Source: Phytophthora quininea (Eukaryota > Oomycota > Peronosporomycetes > Peronosporales > Peronosporaceae). From it: DNA of 64,000 nucleotides. Positions 17,746 through 28,894 of this stretch are shown one piece after another (positions within the stretch are counted from its first letter, which is position 1; each line of letters begins with the position of its first letter). The stretch spans positions 150,613-214,612 of the forward strand of contig JAAVTG010000111.1 of the NCBI GenBank assembly GCA_011947345.1, in the 5' to 3' direction. The notes under the pieces were generated by a model, which saw only the letters and a program-made list of their open reading frames with translations, was not told the origin of the DNA and did no database searches. A program made the translations under genes and the position numbers.

Positions 17746-20473
17746 ATGCAGCTCTCTCGCATCATCGCGCACGTCGCGCTGGCCGCGGCCATCGCTGCCT
17801 CGGCCACCCCCACCGATGCCGCCTGGGGCTGGATGACGGAAGGCAACGCCGCCAACGACGTCAAGGCCAACAGCTTGGTTGAGGGCATCCACGTCGGCCG
17901 TCAGCTTGGTGGCGGCGGTGGCCTCCGTGGCGGCTCTACCCAGCAGGGTGAGCAGCAGAACACGCCGAGCCAGGAGCAGAACACGCCGAGCCAGGAGCAG
18001 AACACGCCGAGCCAGGAGCAGAACACGCCGAGCCAGGAGCAGAACACGCCGAGCCAGGAGCAGAACACGCCGAGCCAGGAGCAGGGCAACACCAGCCAGG
18101 ACGAAGGAAACACTAACCAGGACCAGGGTGACAATAACCAGAAGGAGGACGACGACCACAAGCAGAAGGAAGACGACGACCACAAGCAGAAGGAAGACGA
18201 CGACCACAAGCAGAAGGAAGACGACGACCACAAGCAGAAGGAAGACGACGACCACAAGCAGAAGGAGGACAACGACCACAAGCAGAACGACGAGGGTGAC
18301 CACAAGCAGAACGACGAGGGTGACCACAAGCAGAACGACGAGGGCGACCACAAGCAGAACGACGAGGGCGACCACAAGCAGAACGACGAGGGCGACCACA
18401 AGCAGAACGACGAGGGCGACCACAAGCAGAACGACGAGGGTGACCACAAGCAGAACGACGAGGGCGACCACAAGCAGAACGACGAGGGCGACCACAAGCA
18501 GAACGACGAGGGTGACCACAAGCAGAACGACGAGGGCGACCACAAGCAGAACGACGAGGGCGACCACAAGCAGAACGACGAGGGCGACCACAAGCAGAAC
18601 GACGAGGGCGACCACAAGCAGAACGACGAGGGTGACCACAAGCAGAACGACGAGGGCGACCACAAGCAGAACGGTTCGGAGGATACCCCAAGCCAGGACA
18701 CTCCCGACCAAGACACTCCCGAGTCTCCGGACCAAGACAATAACACGCCTACCCCTGAGACCCCCGAGGTGCCCACTCAGGACCAGCCCACGCCTACTCC
18801 GGAGACCCCCGTGCAGGAGGTGCCTACCCCGACGCCGGAGACGCCTGAAATCCCAACACAGGACCAGCCCACTCCCACGCCGGAGAGCCCGGTAGAGCAC
18901 GCGCCGACGCCTTGTCCGACCCCAGAAGTCCCAACGCAGGGTGTTCCCCTCCGAACACGCCGGAGCTTCCTACCCAGGAGCACCCGACGCCGACCCCGAC
19001 GACGCCTGAAATCCCGACGCAGGGAGTGCCTCCTAACACGCCGGGGTTCCTACCCAGGAGCACCCGACGCCGACCCCGTCGACCCCGGAGATCCCGACGC
19101 AGGGAGTGCCTCCTAACACGCCGGGAGTTCCTACCCAGGAGCACCCGACGCCGACCCCGACGACGCCTGAAATCCCGACGCAGGGAGTGCCTCCTAACAC
19201 GCCGGGGGTCCTACCCAGGAGCACCCGACGCCGACCCCGTCGACCCCGGAGATCCCGACGCAGGGAGTGCCTCCTAACACGCCGGAGCTTCCTACCCAGG
19301 AGCACCCGACGCCGACCCCGACGACCCCGGAGATCCCGACGCAGGGAGTGCCTCCTAACACGCCGGGGTTCCTACCCAGGAGCACCCGACGCCGACCCCG
19401 TCGACCCCGGAGATCCCGACGCAGGAGTGCCTCCTAACACGCCGGGAGTTCCTACCCAGGAGCACCCGACGCCGACCCCGACGACGCCTGAAATCCCGAC
19501 GCAGGAGTGCCTCCTAACACGCCGGGGGTTCCTACCCAGGAGCACCCGACGCCGACCCCGACGACGCCTGAAATCCCGACGCAGGAGTGCCTCCTAACAC
19601 GCCGGAGCTTCCTACCCAGGAGCACCCGACGCCGACCCCGACGACCCCGGAGATCCCGACGCAGGGAGTGCCTCCTAACACGCCGGGGGTTCCTACCCAG
19701 GAGCACCCGACGCCGACCCCGTCGACCCCGGAGATCCCGACGCAGGGAGTGCCTCCTAACACGCCGGGAGTTCCTACCCAGGAGCACCCGACGCCGACCC
19801 CGACGACGCCTGAAATCCCGACGCAGGGAGTGCCTCCTAACACGCCGGGGGTTCCTACCCAGGAGCACCCGACGCCGACCCCGACGACGCCTGAAATCCC
19901 GACGCAGGGAGTGCCTCCTAACACGCCGGGGTTCCTACCCAGGAGCACCCGACGCCGACCCCGTCGACCCCGGAGATCCCGACGCAGGGAGTGCCTCCTA
20001 ACACGCCGGAGCTTCCTACCCAGGAGCACCCGACGCCGACCCCGACGACGCCTGAAATCCCGACGCAGGGAGTGCCTCCTAACACGCCGGGGGTTCCTAC
20101 CCAGGAGCACCCGACGCCGACCCCGTCGACCCCGGAGATCCCGACGCAGGGAGTGCCTCCTAACACGCCGGAGCTTCCTACCCAGGAGCACCCGACGCCG
20201 ATCCCGACGACGCCTGAAATCCCCACGGAGGACGTTCCCCCGGCAAGGTGGTCCCTCCTCCATCGACGCCCGACGTGACCCCGGCCCCGACGACACCGCA
20301 CACCCCGATCCAGTACACGCCTCCGCAGAACCCGGGCAAGCAGGTTCCTCCGTCGACTCCGGAGACCCCTATTCAGTACACGCCCCCGCAGAACCCAAGC
20401 AAGCAGACCCCCTTCGACCCCCGCTGTGACACCGGCTGTGACCAAGCCGCACACGTCGGACTGCGCTTTCTAA
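17746..20473 (+). CDS. Long secreted tandem-repeat protein (R-Q-L-G family)
   Basis: Starts with a signal peptide ([20 protein letters not shown]), a short Trp-containing linker and the family motif [19 protein letters not shown] at about residues 44-62. The rest is repeats in blocks: six NTPSQEQ units, six QKEDDDHK units, sixteen QNDEGDHK units, a Pro/Thr-rich transition, about sixteen 27-residue units (each starting [15 protein letters not shown] and ending TPEIPTQ), and a C-terminal Pro/Thr part ([14 protein letters not shown]) that seems to end at the TAA at 20471-20473 in the frame reading KPHTSDCAF. The 27-residue block and the tail are frame-shifted several times by single-base losses; read as one gene it would be about 900 residues. 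Mucin-like, probably extracellular and O-glycosylated; role unknown. Confidence 0.65.
17959..18084 (+). repeat. Coding tandem repeat, 21 bp x 6
   Basis: Six essentially identical 21-base units encoding N-T-P-S-Q-E-Q within the long secreted protein. Confidence 0.9.
18139..18282 (+). repeat. Coding tandem repeat, 24 bp x 6 (QKEDDDHK)
   Basis: Six 24-base units encoding Q-K-E-D-D-D-H-K; the first and last units differ slightly (GAG for GAA, and AAC for GAC in the last). Confidence 0.88.
18283..18666 (+). repeat. Coding tandem repeat, 24 bp x 16 (QNDEGDHK)
   Basis: Sixteen 24-base units encoding Q-N-D-E-G-D-H-K. Units differ almost only at a synonymous Gly codon (GGT or GGC), with the GGT units spread through the block, consistent with duplication of multi-unit segments. 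Confidence 0.9.
18937..20230 (+). repeat. Coding tandem repeat, about 81 bp x 16 (Pro/Thr-rich)
   Basis: About sixteen units of 79-81 bases. Two main variants alternate irregularly, one ending ACGACGCCTGAAATC and one ending TCGACCCCGGAGATC, and the centre varies between P-G-V-P and P-E-L-P. Units shorter than 81 bases have each lost a base from a G, C or T run and throw the reading frame. Confidence 0.88.
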
Positions 20474-20925
20474 GAGGTGTATCTGTGTACGATTCAAGCT
20501 TTGAGCTGTAGCTAGAATTTGCATGTTGTGTCTTCAACCAACCAAAAGAACACCTTTCCTAGCTCTATCCGTTTGTTGGTCTTTTACTTCGCTACTTGCG
20601 TTCGACTAGCATGTTAGAGTACTCCATGTCGGTGCTTCAGAGCACGGCATCAGGGATCGGACAAAAACATTGGCATTGTAGTATTGCAAAATTGTTCTCC
20701 ACAATATTTATTGTGGCGACCTCGTCCAATATTGCCAGGATCGTAATGGCAACTTGCAACTTCTACTCGTAGCTAATCGTACTCTTCAGCCTCTATTTCG
20801 CTATCTTCTCATGCTACCCTCTCTGCCTATTTAATCCTCAAGGAGAGGATTGACTTAAGCGTCTTCGCACTCATTCGCTTCCGCATATATTATCCTCCAA
20901 GCATGCACTTCACTGCCGAGAACAG
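20474..20925. other. Intergenic, nothing recognised
   Basis: AT-richer sequence after the repeat-protein stop; no gene or clear terminator signal seen. Confidence 0.4.
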
Positions 20926-21425
20926 TCATTCCACCTCAACGGAGGTAGCAGGAAGCCAAGACAAATCGATGTACTTCGAGCGGTCTTCCTCTCTGGACTT
21001 CGATCTCTCTTCGATAGCTGCTTGACTTCCCAGGTGATCTGCGGCGTCTGATGGTGAGGGCGACTGCTGCCTCGTTTCGCCGTAACCACTCGGACTTGCA
21101 GGCCTTGGTGAACGAACACTAGAGGCTTTGGTGCGCTTCTTCTTTGAAGTGCCTGGGTGGGTCGATTTAGATTTTCTGTGTTTGCGCTTGGTGCTGGGCT
21201 CTGTGGCGACACAAGCGCTACCAGAATTAATCGATTCCTCTCCTGTGGAGAGCAAAAGCCGATGGATAGTGCTCGTTTCTTCTGGAGGCTTGGGGAGCAA
21301 ACGCCGAGCTGATGGACATCGTTGGTGGAACAGGCTTGAGCGGAGTGATTCGAAATGAGACTGCCTACGATAGTAGCGTGGTTAGCGGAGGGGTTCGATG
21401 CGGGGCTGTCGTGGAGGTTGAACAA
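20926..21425 (-). CDS. Possible coding fragment, Ser/Arg/Lys-rich, unassigned
   Basis: Two overlapping minus-strand frames of 124 and 171 residues. One encodes a Ser/Thr/Lys/Arg-rich stretch (STKRKHRKSKSTHPGTSKKK) ending in SKYIDLSWLPATSVEVE, which resembles a nuclear low-complexity protein; there is no ATG at its start and no known domain. It may be an exon or a relic. The right end lies 200 bases before the tandem array. Confidence 0.2.
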
Positions 21426-21624
21426 CGGCAGTGTGGATTCAAAAGTGTGTGCTGGAGCGCGCCGTCGTCTAGCAAAAACCTCGCTCGTGCTCTCCCACCT
21501 TCTCGTACCTCGAGACCGCAGACGTGGTTATTTATGCCTCTGCCGACTCGTCGAACAAGACCGCACAGACACTTCAACGAGAAGATACACACTTAGATCG
21601 ATGCATTGCAATTGTTTTCCCAAG

Positions 21625-24600
21625 CTGACTGGACCAACTCAAATGCGTGGTGTCTTCATGGACCTGGCGTTTGCCACGCTTCTCCCATTTGTACATCGCA
21701 GTCGTCCAGCACATTGACACGGACCACAATTGGTCCGAGCTTGCCTGTACGTCACAAACACCTGACAAGTCTTCATCGCTAAAACCACCGGTTCTTGGTG
21801 CTCGTCTCCGAAACAGCTTCTTCAGACGTGTCACCGCTCGTTTGCCCAAAGTGTCATCGAAGTATTAATACAATTTGTACTACTACTACTACAGGGCTCT
21901 CAATTTCGCAAAAGTATCGTGGTATATTAATAACAGTAGCAGTACTTGCATCAATAATCGATTTTTCCGTTACTCCGAACCTCTGCTCACGGGAGATTAC
22001 TGCGCAGATCACTTGCACTAAATTTGCAAAGAGCCGTTTAGGAAGACTTGGGAGTTACCGAGTCGGAGACATGAGAACAGTAAGCGAGGTGCCAATGACT
22101 CATTGGCACCCTCTTCGGGGCATTATGCTCATAAAACGCCAAAAACCCTTTTGAACTCCCCAGGAGTGCCCATTTTGCCGCTCGGATTCTAGGCTGTTGA
22201 AGGAGCTCTCCAGCCAACATTTGCTGTTACCTACATACTCACCGACACGTTGGGAGTTGATCCACGATGCATGCCACTTTCTGTTGAAGAACTACGTTCG
22301 TCTTGGGATTGTCCAAGACGAAAAAGCTAACATGAAATCGAGTGACGAGCTCTCTCTTTGTTAGCTGAAAATGACTCGCAATTGAAGTTGGGACTCACAC
22401 AGCCGGACGCGTCAAAAGCGGGCGATCGACGATCTTCAGTTTTGCCTCGTCAGGCGCAGCACCGAGACCTTCCTTAGCGTTGCCCAGCCGCAGGAATCGA
22501 CCAGAGGCTCCGTTTAGGAGCCAGCTCCACTGACTCCATCATGGCAAATCAAGCTTTTCGGTTCACACCAGTCTTGCCGCCGTCTTCCTGTCACAAGAGC
22601 CCGATCTATGCGAGAATAAATCAACTCGCGCGCTGATCCAGATAGCCGTCGTAAGAGCTTCAACCAGAGCGCGTTCGACTGCAGCAATAGTTGCCCAAAA
22701 GAACTGAGCAGGCACCACGCCACACCGTACGCTGGAAGGAGCCTCACGGGCAGAGGTTCGGATTATCAGAAGTATTGTATTATTCAGTGATACAATGCAA
22801 ACACAATACTTTAAAGTAGTAATACTAATACGAGCATATTTGTCTAAAGTATTTGTATTAATATCATTAATATCGATACAAATTTTGTATAACACCTACT
22901 ACTTGATAATACTTGTAAGTCCAATCCATAAGGTCGAGCAGGGAGGTGATCTACGTGCCCAGGGCCTCGCACAATACAAACTCCTATCAGTTCGGATCTT
23001 TAAAGGTGAATTAATAATGAAATGTGAATAGGCAACGAAAACCCGTCTCTTTGGAACCCCTAGTAGTTGAGTTGTGAAATGCAGAATCTTAATCAGGAAT
23101 CGGAGCAACAAACCAAGCAATCGGAAGTCACTTCGAGAACAGGCGAGTATGAGGTGGTTAGCTATAGTACATCTTATTAGATGTTGCACACCATCACTGG
23201 GAAGCCATCCAGTATATTTATACGAGCCATGGTCAGTTCGAGCTCGCCTGAACATGTTCTTGCCCAACAAACCCTTGACAAGTCACTGTTGCCAAGATTA
23301 CAGGCTCTATGATCTTTACCCGCACTTCTCCTCTCTTGTAAAAGATGCCTGGCTGGTTTGTGCGGACTGACTGGACCAACTCAAATGCGTGGTGTCTTCA
23401 TGGACCTGGCGTTTGCCACGCTTCTCCCATTTGTACATCGCAGTCGTCCAGCACATTGACACGGACCACAATTGGTCCGAGCTTGCCTGTACGTCACAAA
23501 CACCTGACAAGTCTTCATCGCTAAAACCACCGGTTCTTGGTGCTCGTCTCCGAAACAGCTTCTTCAGACGTGTCACCGCTCGTTTGCCCAAAGTGTCATC
23601 GAAGTATTAATACAATTTGTACTACTACTACTACAGGGCTCTCAATTTCGCAAAAGTATCGTGGTATATTAATAACAGTAGCAGTACTTGCATCAATAAT
23701 CGATTTTTTCCGTTACTCCGAACCTCTGCTCACGGGAGATTACTGCGCAGATCACTTGCACTAAATTTGCAAAGAGCCGTTTAGGAAGACTTGGGAGTTA
23801 CCGAGTCGGAGACATGAGAACAGTAAGCGAGGTGCCAATGACTCATTGGCACCCTCTTCGGGGCATTATGCTCATAAAACGCCAAAAACCCTTTGAACTC
23901 CCCAGGAGTGCCCATTTTGCCGCTCGGATTCTAGGCTGTTGAAGGAGCTCTCCAGCCAACATTTGCTGTTACCTACATACTCACCGACACGTTGGGAGTT
24001 GATCCACGATGCATGCCACTTTCTGTTGAAGAACTACGTTCGTCTTGGGATTGTCCAAGACGAAAAAGCTAACATGAAATCGAGTGACGAGCTCTCTCTT
24101 TGTTAGCTGAAAATGACTCGCAATTGAAGTTGGGACTCACACAGCCGGACGCGTCAAAAGCGGGCGATCGACGATCTTCAGTTTTGCCTCGTCAGGCGCA
24201 GCACCGAGACCTTCCTTAGCGTTGCCCAGCCGCAGGAATCGACCAGAGGCTCCGTTTAGGAGCCAGCTCCACTGACTCCATCATGGCAAATCAAGCTTTT
24301 CGGTTCACACCAGTCTTGCCGCCGTCTTCCTGTCACAAGAGCCCGATCTATGCGAGAATAAATCAACTCGCGCGCTGATCCAGATAGCCGTCGTAAGAGC
24401 TTCAACCAGAGCGCGTTCGACTGCAGCAATAGTTGCCCAAAAGAACTGAGCAGGCACCACGCCACACCGTACGCTGGAAGGAGCCTCACGGGCAGAGGTT
24501 CGGATTATCAGAAGTATTGTATTATTCAGTGATACAATGCAAACACAATACTTTAAAGTAGTAATACTAATACGAGCATATTTGTCTAAAGTATTTGTAT

Positions 24601-27574
24601 TAATATCATTAATATCGATACAAATTTTGTATAACACCTACTACTTGATAATACTTGTAAGTCCAATCCATAAGGTCGAGCAGGGAGGTGATCTACGTGC
24701 CCAGGGCCTCGCACAATACAAACTCCTATCAGTTCGGATCTTTAAAGGTGAATTAATAATGAAATGTGAATAGGCAACGAAAACCCGTCTCTTTGGAACC
24801 CCTAGTAGTTGAGTTGTGAAATGCAGAATCTTAATCAGGAATCGGAGCAACAAACCAAGCAATCGGAAGTCACTTCGAGAACAGGCGAGTATGAGGTGGT
24901 TAGCTATAGTACATCTTATTAGATGTTGCACACCATCACTGGGAAGCCATCCAGTATATTTATACGAGCCATGGTCAGTTCGAGCTCGCCTGAACATGTT
25001 CTTGCCCAACAAACCCTTGACAAGTCACTGTTGCCAAGATTACAGGCTCTATGATCTTTACCCGCACTTCTCCTCTCTTGTAAAAGATGCCTGGCTGGTT
25101 TGTGCGGACTGACTGGACCAACTCAAATGCGTGGTGTCTTCATGGACCTGGCGTTTGCCACGCTTCTCCCATTTGTACATCGCAGTCGTCCAGCACATTG
25201 ACACGGACCACAATTGGTCCGAGCTTGCCTGTACGTCACAAACACCTGACAAGTCTTCATCGCTAAAACCACCGGTTCTTGGTGCTCGTCTCCGAAACAG
25301 CTTCTTCAGACGTGTCACCGCTCGTTTGCCCAAAGTGTCATCGAAGTATTAATACAATTTGTACTACTACTACTACAGGGCTCTCAATTTCGCAAAAGTA
25401 TCGTGGTATATTAATAACAGTAGCAGTACTTGCATCAATAATCGATTTTTTCCGTTACTCCGAACCTCTGCTCACGGGAGATTACTGCGCAGATCACTTG
25501 CACTAAATTTGCAAAGAGCCGTTTAGGAAGACTTGGGAGTTACCGAGTCGGAGACATGAGAACAGTAAGCGAGGTGCCAATGACTCATTGGCACCCTCTT
25601 CGGGGCATTATGCTCATAAAACGCCAAAAACCCTTTGAACTCCCCAGGAGTGCCCATTTTGCCGCTCGGATTCTAGGCTGTTGAAGGAGCTCTCCAGCCA
25701 ACATTTGCTGTTACCTACATACTCACCGACACGTTGGGAGTTGATCCACGATGCATGCCACTTTCTGTTGAAGAACTACGTTCGTCTTGGGATTGTCCAA
25801 GACGAAAAAGCTAACATGAAATCGAGTGACGAGCTCTCTCTTTGTTAGCTGAAAATGACTCGCAATTGAAGTTGGGACTCACACAGCCGGACGCGTCAAA
25901 AGCGGGCGATCGACGATCTTCAGTTTTGCCTCGTCAGGCGCAGCACCGAGACCTTCCTTAGCGTTGCCCAGCCGCAGGAATCGACCAGAGGCTCCGTTTA
26001 GGAGCCAGCTCCACTGACTCCATCATGGCAAATCAAGCTTTTCGGTTCACACCAGTCTTGCCGCCGTCTTCCTGTCACAAGAGCCCGATCTATGCGAGAA
26101 TAAATCAACTCGCGCGCTGATCCAGATAGCCGTCGTAAGAGCTTCAACCAGAGCGCGTTCGACTGCAGCAATAGTTGCCCAAAAGAACTGAGCAGGCACC
26201 ACGCCACACCGTACGCTGGAAGGAGCCTCACGGGCAGAGGTTCGGATTATCAGAAGTATTGTATTATTCAGTGATACAATGCAAACACAATACTTTAAAG
26301 TAGTAATACTAATACGAGCATATTTGTCTAAAGTATTTGTATTAATATCATTAATATCGATACAAATTTTGTATAACACCTACTACTTGATAATACTTGT
26401 AAGTCCAATCCATAAGGTCGAGCAGGGAGGTGATCTACGTGCCCAGGGCCTCGCACAATACAAACTCCTATCAGTTCGGATCTTTAAAGGTGAATTAATA
26501 ATGAAATGTGAATAGGCAACGAAAACCCGTCTCTTTTGGAACCCCTAGTAGTTGAGTTGTGAAATGCAGAATCTTAATCAGGAATCGGAGCAACAAACCA
26601 AGCAATCGGAAGTCACTTCGAGAACAGGCGAGTATGAGGTGGTTAGCTATAGTACATCTTATTAGATGTTGCACACCATCACTGGGAAGCCATCCAGTAT
26701 ATTTATACGAGCCATGGTCAGTTCGAGCTCGCCTGAACATGTTCTTGCCCAACAAACCCTTGACAAGTCACTGTTGCCAAGATTACAGGCTCTATGATCT
26801 TTACCCGCACTTCTCCTCTCTTGTAAAAGATGCCTGGCTGGTTTGTGCGGACTGACTGGACCAACTCAAATGCGTGGTGTCTTCATGGACCTGGCGTTTG
26901 CCACGCTTCTCCCATTTGTACATCGCAGTCGTCCAGCACATTGACACGGACCACAATTGGTCCGAGCTTGCCTGTACGTCACAAACACCTGACAAGTCTT
27001 CATCGCTAAAACCACCGGTTCTTGGTGCTCGTCTCCGAAACAGCTTCTTCAGACGTGTCACCGCTCGTTTGCCCAAAGTGTCATCGAAGTATTAATACAA
27101 TTTGTACTACTACTACTACAGGGCTCTCAATTTCGCAAAAGTATCGTGGTATATTAATAACAGTAGCAGTACTTGCATCAATAATCGATTTTTCCGTTAC
27201 TCCGAACCTCTGCTCACGGGAGATTACTGCGCAGATCACTTGCACTAAATTTGCAAAGAGCCGTTTAGGAAGACTTGGGAGTTACCGAGTCGGAGACATG
27301 AGAACAGTAAGCGAGGTGCCAATGACTCATTGGCACCCTCTTCGGGGCATTATGCTCATAAAACGCCAAAAACCCTTTTGAACTCCCCAGGAGTGCCCAT
27401 TTTGCCGCTCGGATTCTAGGCTGTTGAAGGAGCTCTCCAGCCAACATTTGCTGTTACCTACATACTCACCGACACGTTGGGAGTTGATCCACGATGCATG
27501 CCACTTTCTGTTGAAGAACTACGTTCGTCTTGGGATTGTCCAAGACGAAAAGGCTAACACGAAATCGAGTGACG
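21625..27574. repeat. Tandem array, 1,742-bp unit, about 3.4 copies
   Basis: Units begin at 21625, 23367, 25109 and 26852 with CTGACTGGACCAACTC; spacings are 1742, 1742 and 1743. The last copy stops matching at about 27574 inside a transposase-like frame. Copies are nearly identical. Each holds a 91-codon or similar minus-strand frame (MGKRAVTRLKKLFRRRAPRT at its start), an AT-rich core full of AATACT/AGTATT words, and the short coding-like segment LLLPTYSPTRWELIHDACHF on the plus strand. Nothing in the unit looks like a complete gene; it seems built from part of a transposon plus flanking DNA. Confidence 0.92.
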
Positions 27575-28540
27575 CATGGTGGTTGTGCCTATTTGTGGTC
27601 TGCAAGTTGACCGAGAAGATCCGCGTCTGCTTTCGCAAGCTGCAGTATAAGACGGTTACTATGCGCGAACAAAACGCTGCTCTGAATGAACTCCACTTAT
27701 CGCTGGCGTTGAAATTTGAAAGCGAAATGACGAAGGTGCGCCAACTGTCGATTCAGCAAAGGTCTCTGAGCATTTGCAGTGGTGCTGCCTTTATTCAAGA
27801 GACCTATTGGACAAGATTGCCACGGGACACCACAATGTTCATACATGCCGTCAAGGAGCTGAAGTGGGTTTCGCTGGCATGGCTCTGGACCAACCAAACA
27901 TCCACGAGCATCAAGACGGCGAAGAGGCTTTGGAAGTTTCAGCGCATCTGGCGGACATGGTAGACGAAGATACCCCGAGTTCCCACAAGGATGAAGACAT
28001 GCCACAACTCAATGAAGTAAATGAACCGACTGAATCCCAGCAATCAACGAGTCAGCAAGACTTGGTGGAAGCTGTTACTACAGCTCAGGTCAACGGAATT
28101 ACCGATATCAAGCTCGATATTGCAGCAGAAACCCGCGATGCGCCTCGATTGACATCGTGAAGTGTACGGATGGAGCGTTCCGTCGTCTGCTGATCGCTCA
28201 TTCAACAAAATTGCAAGAACACCTAGGTGAAACGGCAATCGAGGAGATCTGGAGCCAGCGCAAGAACCTGATCCTGATGTTTGCAGAAAGGTGAAGGATC
28301 ATGGTGATCTGTCGCTTGAAGACGCGGGGGCTAAAGTTGAACCTTGTGGTGAATTTGAGCTCCCATCGAATTTGCTGTTGGCCTCGCAAGTATTGCTCCA
28401 GGAAACCATACTGTGGAAGGGGATTTCAGTACGCTAAACGGTGTAGCTGGTCCACAGGAGAACTGCAAGCGCGTCAATACTTCGAAGTCATGAAGCTGGC
28501 GGACAGATTGGAGTCGAGCAAGAAGGTTATAGCACAACAG
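27424..28540 (+). pseudogene. hAT-like transposase relic
   Basis: Plus frames in succession give LLLPTYSPTRWELIHDACHF (a T-R-W segment like that of hAT transposases), CLFVVCKLTEKIRVCFRKLQ, a long helical part, an acidic Ser/Gln-rich part (near 27960-28160), KLQEHLGETAIEEIWSQRKN near 28210 and a C-terminal-looking VEGDFSTLN near 28420 that resembles the dimerisation region of oomycete hAT-like elements. Several stops and frame changes separate these pieces. The 5' part is shared with the tandem array, so the array seems to have grown from this element's left side. Assignment to hAT is by resemblance only. Confidence 0.4.
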
Positions 28541-28837
28541 TGAGTTTCTGATCCAACAGAGCGTGCGTAGGCTAACCTCACGTACATTTCCATGCGTAAG
28601 CTAGTGCCCTTTTAGGGTTTCCTGGCAATTCCATACATTTCCTGTGCTATGCCCCTTTGAAGTTTCCCAACTCTGCCCATTTTACATCAAATCCCAGCGA
28701 CTTTCAAAATGCTCCGTTTGAGCAGTCATTGGCAATGACTGCCAGTCACTTTCCTGGTCTGCTCCCCAAGCAGCACACGCTGCAATACCTTCAACCTGGT
28801 GCTCCAGCAGCCCCGCCTGATCGCAGCCATACTTCAG

Positions 28838-28853
28838 TCTCACTTCCCAATTA
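28838..28853 (+). promoter_or_regulatory. Probable oomycete core promoter of the trehalase gene
   Basis: TCTCACTTCCCAATTA matches 13 of 16 positions of the Inr+FPR consensus, 42-57 bases before the ATG at 28895. Confidence 0.55.
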
Positions 28854-28894
28854 CGCAAGCAACACTCAAGCGATTCCCCATCAACTGAGCAGCC

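Noticed and set aside
17879..18895. Arg/Thr-rich and Ser/Leu/Trp-rich frames through the 24-bp repeats.
   Set aside because: Repeat units that are multiples of three stay open in all frames; only the frame with a signal peptide is supported.
17959..20230. Possible CRISPR-like or satellite arrays.
   Set aside because: Units are contiguous without spacers, multiples of three, and encode protein in frame with a signal peptide.
7196..20473. Calling the R-Q-L-G proteins RXLR effectors.
   Set aside because: The fourth residue is Gly rather than Arg, no dEER motif follows, and the tail is low complexity; resemblance of position only.
28331..28537. Minus-strand frame near the transposase relic.
   Set aside because: Opposite strand of the decayed hAT-like C-terminus; no motif.
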